From the NCBI GenBank assembly GCA_964616275.1, contig CAZTUL010000078.1, positions 1 to 9,103 of the forward strand: 9,103 bases of DNA, given 5' to 3'. The notes under the pieces were generated by a model, which was not told where the DNA came from, did no database searches, and worked only from the letters and a program-made list of their open reading frames with translations. Positions within the stretch are counted from its first letter, which is position 1; the number at the start of each line of letters is the position of its first letter. This document shows positions 6,682 through 9,103 of this stretch, piece after piece. The position numbers and the translations under genes were made by a program. This stretch comes from CAYZJV01 sp964616275 (GTDB lineage: Bacteria; Spirochaetota; Spirochaetia; Sphaerochaetales; Sphaerochaetaceae).

Positions 6682-7352
6682 AAATACTCTGCATTGCCGA
6701 TGAAAAGGATTCACTTGTCTACTCTGTAAACATTACAGATCGATTCAAAGATGTTGATCTTATTCTGTCGGCAGGCGATTTACCACTCAAGTATTACGAA
6801 TTTGTTGTCTCTTCTTTAAATAAGCCGTTTTATTTTATCTTTGGTAATCATCATACTACCGAATTAGGACAGTTCCAAAAGAATTCATCTATGACCCCGG
6901 ACACTACTTTCCATTATCACAAGGCTCGATTTAGTTTTGGTGTAGGTGGCGATTGTCTTGATGGAAAGGTGATGCGAGACAGATCGACTGGATTACTACT
7001 TGCAGGACTTGGCGGCTCCATGAGATATAACCAGGGGCCTCACCAATTCAATGAGTTTGAAATGTTTGTGCGTCTGGTAAAAATGATTCCCAAATTAGTC
7101 TATAATCGCATTCGGTTTGGGAAGTATGTTGATATTTTACTTACACATGCTCCTCCTCGAGGAATAGGGGATGGAGATGATCGTTGTCATACGGGGTTTC
7201 GAGTGTTCCTGTGGTTTATGCGGCGGTTTAAACCACGCTATCTGCTTCATGGACATGTTCATCTGTTTGACCTGAACGCACCTCGTATTTCACGGTACTA
7301 TGAGACTGATGTAATAAATATTTTCAGTAGTTATGTATTGGAGAGGGTTTGA
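6678..7352 (+). CDS. Calcineurin-like metallophosphoesterase
   Basis: A 224-residue predicted phosphoesterase. Metal-site motifs are IADEKD (6-11), SAGD (31-34), GNHH (56-59), THAPP (156-160) and HGHVH (191-195). The first motif is unusual: the common DxH reads D8-E9-K10, with D11 following, so the histidine ligand is absent and D11 may replace it. My recollection is that a DE-x-D variant occurs in a recognisable bacterial subfamily, so this is probably a subgroup trait, not damage. The substrate is unknown. The start ATG 6678 gives an ATGA overlap with PNP and a typical N-terminus (MKILCIAD). ATG 6669 would add three residues and sits 11 bases after AAGGTG. Its place behind salvage enzymes hints at a nucleotide or nucleic-acid substrate, which is inference. 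Confidence 0.85.
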   Translation: MKILCIADEKDSLVYSVNITDRFKDVDLILSAGDLPLKYYEFVVSSLNKPFYFIFGNHHTTELGQFQKNSSMTPDTTFHYHKARFSFGVGGDCLDGKVMRDRSTGLLLAGLGGSMRYNQGPHQFNEFEMFVRLVKMIPKLVYNRIRFGKYVDILLTHAPPRGIGDGDDRCHTGFRVFLWFMRRFKPRYLLHGHVHLFDLNAPRISRYYETDVINIFSSYVLERV

Positions 7353-7355
7353 TCT

Positions 7356-8261
7356 ATGGGGTTCTCAAGTTACTCAAGTCGAGAGGATTTTTCCAAAGCA
7401 CGTTCAAAAGCTCGCATGCAGGAGCTTCTCTCTACACTACGGTGGAAACATAACGAATTGCTCTCTTTCTACGAAGTAACCAAACTCATCAGACCTCGTT
7501 TGGAAACCTATCGCGGTCACATGGCTATTCCCATTGACAAGATTATTGGGAGTGAGGGACGGTATCATGATTTCACCCTTGCCTTCTATCCACGAAAGGA
7601 GATGCTTCGTTCTCGCTGGGAAAGTGTTGATGAAGCTCATATCCAGAATATTAGTCTTCCACCGATCAGTGTCTATAAACTAGGTGAATATTTCTTTGTG
7701 CGTGATGGGAATCATCGGGTTTCAGTGGGGAAGATGCAGGGGGTGGAGTATATAGACGCTGAGGTTGTTGAACTAGATACACAGATTGAGCTTGAACCGG
7801 GGTTAACACGTACACAACTCATAAAGCGGGTAGTTGCGTATGAACGAGATCGATTTATTGAGGAGTATGGATTTGATTCTTTTATGGATATGAATCTTGT
7901 TCGGTTTTCTTCTCCAGGTATGTACCCAGAGGTGGTGAATCATATTCTGGTGCATAAGTACTATATTAATGAGGGACAGCGTGAAGAGGTGAAAATCGAA
8001 GATGCGGCAAAATCCTGGTATAACACGGTCTTTCTTCCCATAGTCTTTCAAATAAAAGAGGACCGTCTATTGAATGCTTTCCCTGGAAAGACTCATGGTG
8101 ATCTCTATTTGTGGATTGTTCGTCATTGGGATAATTTGAAACATGGACTTGAGGAAGAGGTGTCAATCAAAAACGCCACTCATGATTTTAAGGCTAAGTT
8201 TGGAGCAGGTCGATTTGCCAGATGGATACAGTGGATACGCGAACGATTCATCCGATTTTAG
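7356..8261 (+). CDS. ParB/sulfiredoxin-fold-like DGNHR protein, function unknown
   Basis: A 301-residue soluble protein. Residues 58-73 (IPIDKIIGSEGRYHDF) and 100-121 (SLPPISVYKLG...VRDGNHR) look like the ParB N-terminal/sulfiredoxin-type fold. There the DGNHR motif (117-121), followed by VSVGKMQG, would sit at a nucleotide or phosphate-binding loop. Such proteins are often annotated as ParB-like or transcriptional regulators without proof. The C-terminal half (about 150-301) is helical, with a conspicuous AFPGKTHGDLYLWIVRHW segment (241-258) and a basic, aromatic end. I see no helix-turn-helix of the ParB type, so chromosome partitioning is unlikely. It starts three bases after the phosphoesterase stop, with GAGAGG (7341-7346) as ribosome site, and ends the operon. 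The tight coupling suggests it acts with the phosphoesterase; this is inference. Confidence 0.75.
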   Translation: MGFSSYSSREDFSKARSKARMQELLSTLRWKHNELLSFYEVTKLIRPRLETYRGHMAIPIDKIIGSEGRYHDFTLAFYPRKEMLRSRWESVDEAHIQNISLPPISVYKLGEYFFVRDGNHRVSVGKMQGVEYIDAEVVELDTQIELEPGLTRTQLIKRVVAYERDRFIEEYGFDSFMDMNLVRFSSPGMYPEVVNHILVHKYYINEGQREEVKIEDAAKSWYNTVFLPIVFQIKEDRLLNAFPGKTHGDLYLWIVRHWDNLKHGLEEEVSIKNATHDFKAKFGAGRFARWIQWIRERFIRF

Positions 8262-8275
8262 CAAAATTCCTGAAA

Positions 8276-8806
8276 TTAAAGTGGATTTGTGAATAAGAAT
8301 TTAATGGTATCACTATAACCGCCTTCCATGACGGTTTCATTCATTGGTACGAGAATTGAAAATGTACTTTGAATATTATAGTCACCGTTTATATCGCCCA
8401 TGAGATTTTTAGCACCAGATATGACAGGAACTCTATTTCCAGTTCCTGAATAATCAAATGATATAGTATACGGTAAATACATATTGTCTAACGTGTTGTG
8501 CAGCATGCGGAAACCGCCACCAACTGTTGAGTGCAGTCCAGTTATGGTGAGCTCCATTCGGCTGTTTGCAGTGAGTTTATATCCAATTTCCTTTGCTACT
8601 CCCACTTGTACACTGACTGGAGATGGTTCGAGTATTTCAAAGGTTGTGTCGGCAAGAATAGTTGTAGTAAGAAGAAGTGTTTCTGGAGGAGGAAGCATAT
8701 TTGAGGAGATTGAAAATGGAACAAGAAAGAGTATAAGTACTGTAATACATAAGATAGCTATGAGGTGTTTTGGGTGTGTTAGGTATTTTCGACTATCTCT
8801 GTTCAT
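8276..8806 (-). CDS. Small exported protein, unknown function
   Basis: A 176-residue protein from ATG 8806. A basic N-terminus (MNRDSRKYLTHPKH) precedes a hydrophobic segment at about residues 15-31, consistent with a signal peptide or N-terminal anchor. The rest is rich in short beta-strand-like stretches (SRMELTITGL, YLPYTISFDYSG, STFSILVPM) and ends with GGYSDTIKFLFTNPL. That ending resembles the last strands of spore-coat-U or fimbrial-type secreted beta domains, but the resemblance is weak and I make no family call. No cysteine follows the signal region, so a lipoprotein is unlikely. The GTG at 8812 would add two residues but abuts the -10 box. No Shine-Dalgarno sequence is evident. It converges on the DGNHR gene with a 14-base gap. 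Confidence 0.7.
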   Translation of the reverse strand: MNRDSRKYLTHPKHLIAILCITVLILFLVPFSISSNMLPPPETLLLTTTILADTTFEILEPSPVSVQVGVAKEIGYKLTANSRMELTITGLHSTVGGGFRMLHNTLDNMYLPYTISFDYSGTGNRVPVISGAKNLMGDINGDYNIQSTFSILVPMNETVMEGGYSDTIKFLFTNPL

Positions 8807-8812
8807 GCCCAC

Positions 8813-8841
8813 AATGTATCAAGCGGCCCTACTTGTGTCAA
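8813..8841 (-). promoter_or_regulatory. Promoter of the exported-protein gene
   Basis: On the minus strand, a perfect TTGACA (8836-8841) and TACATT (8813-8818, 4 of 6) are spaced by 17 bases. The expected start point coincides with ATG 8806 within a base or so. With no ribosome site visible, this suggests a leaderless message. Confidence 0.55.
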
Positions 8842-9103
8842 TAGTTTATCATGAGAAGAGTAGAATTTCATAGATGGGGATGGTTGAATTAAATAACATT
8901 TAAATAACAATGTATCATATATTTAGATGTAACTATAATGAGGAATACAGAATAAGAAATTTGTTGTTTGTAATAATGCCCCTTGAAGTATTGAGTGTTT
9001 TATAAACATTAGCAGGCTTCTTATGACAAGAGATGAGGGCATGTTTTCCGAAAAATTGAGCGAATTTCTTTTCTAGTATCCTTTTGCTGAAAAATGTGGC
9101 ATA
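8842..9103. other. AT-rich stretch with no convincing gene
   Basis: No reading frame here has a credible start, ribosome site and length. It holds the 11-bp tandem repeat, a rightward TATAAT (8934-8939) with no usable -35 partner, and a minus-strand frame open from the window edge to a TAG at 8933-8935 (56 codons, no recognisable family). That frame might be the tail of a gene beyond the window, but base composition alone could explain it. Confidence 0.5.
8889..8910 (+). repeat. Tandem 11-bp direct repeat
   Basis: Two adjoining copies, TTAAATAACAT (8889-8899) and TTAAATAACAA (8900-8910), differ only at the last base. The 11-base period is about one helical turn, so both copies would face the same side of the DNA. 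They lie about 50 bases upstream of the exported-protein promoter. They could be a paired regulator site, an UP-like AT tract, or simple low-complexity sequence. Confidence 0.5.

Noticed and set aside
8255..8267. Inverted repeat ATTTT-AGC-AAAAT between the convergent genes as a terminator.
   Set aside because: A five-pair all-AT stem with a three-base loop and no adequate T tract is too weak for an intrinsic terminator.
8484..8873. 129-codon plus-strand frame opposite the exported-protein gene.
   Set aside because: The minus-strand frame has a promoter and a signal-like N-terminus; the plus-strand product shows no coherent domain.
8934..8939. Perfect TATAAT on the plus strand as a promoter.
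   Set aside because: No -35-like hexamer at 16-18 bases upstream, no extended -10, and no gene downstream within the window.
8933..9103. Minus-strand frame open from the right edge for 56 codons, possibly the C-terminus of a gene beyond the window.
   Set aside because: The translation is not recognisable and AT-rich DNA can give such a run by chance. Sequence to the right of the window is needed to decide.

Overview
The window reads as ordinary bacterial chromosome of moderate GC content, with compact operons, GGAGG-type ribosome binding sites and TTGACA-type promoters. The extended thymidine-kinase-like protein, the metallophosphoesterase/DGNHR-protein pair and the small exported beta-rich protein suggest a spirochaete, possibly Sphaerochaeta-like. 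That assignment is an impression from protein character, not a database result. I see no CRISPR array, insertion sequence, phage gene or integrase.

Layout: (1) 1-49, minus: 5' half of a tRNA-Ser(UGA), cut by the window edge, with a near-consensus promoter. (2) 157-1422, plus: a membrane-embedded M28-family metallopeptidase with its own TTGACA promoter, back to back with the tRNA promoter. (3) 3901 down to 1410, minus: a three-gene operon. It starts with a membrane-anchored zinc-ribbon NUDIX hydrolase resembling MTH1, followed by an aldo/keto reductase (ATGA overlap) and a YigZ/IMPACT-family protein. The last gene overlaps the peptidase tail to tail by 13 bases. (4) 4007-8261, plus: a five-gene operon of deoC, a type II thymidine-kinase-like protein, purine nucleoside phosphorylase, a metallophosphoesterase and a ParB/sulfiredoxin-like DGNHR protein, joined by overlaps or gaps of at most 28 bases. 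(5) 8806 down to 8276, minus: a small exported protein of unknown function that converges on the operon. (6) 8807-9103: non-coding as far as I can tell, AT-rich, with an 11-bp tandem repeat.

How the genes work together: operon 4 is deoxynucleoside salvage. PNP splits purine (deoxy)nucleosides to base and (deoxy)ribose-1-phosphate. DeoC cleaves deoxyribose-5-phosphate to acetaldehyde and glyceraldehyde-3-phosphate, and the kinase may phosphorylate thymidine or a related nucleoside. No phosphopentomutase is present, so that step must be encoded elsewhere. The divergent NUDIX gene would clean oxidised purine nucleotides, so a 105-base region separates nucleotide-pool sanitation from nucleoside salvage. 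The last two genes of operon 4 have no established role in salvage and are the best candidates for something undescribed, together with the membrane-tethered MTH1-like protein and the enlarged thymidine kinase.
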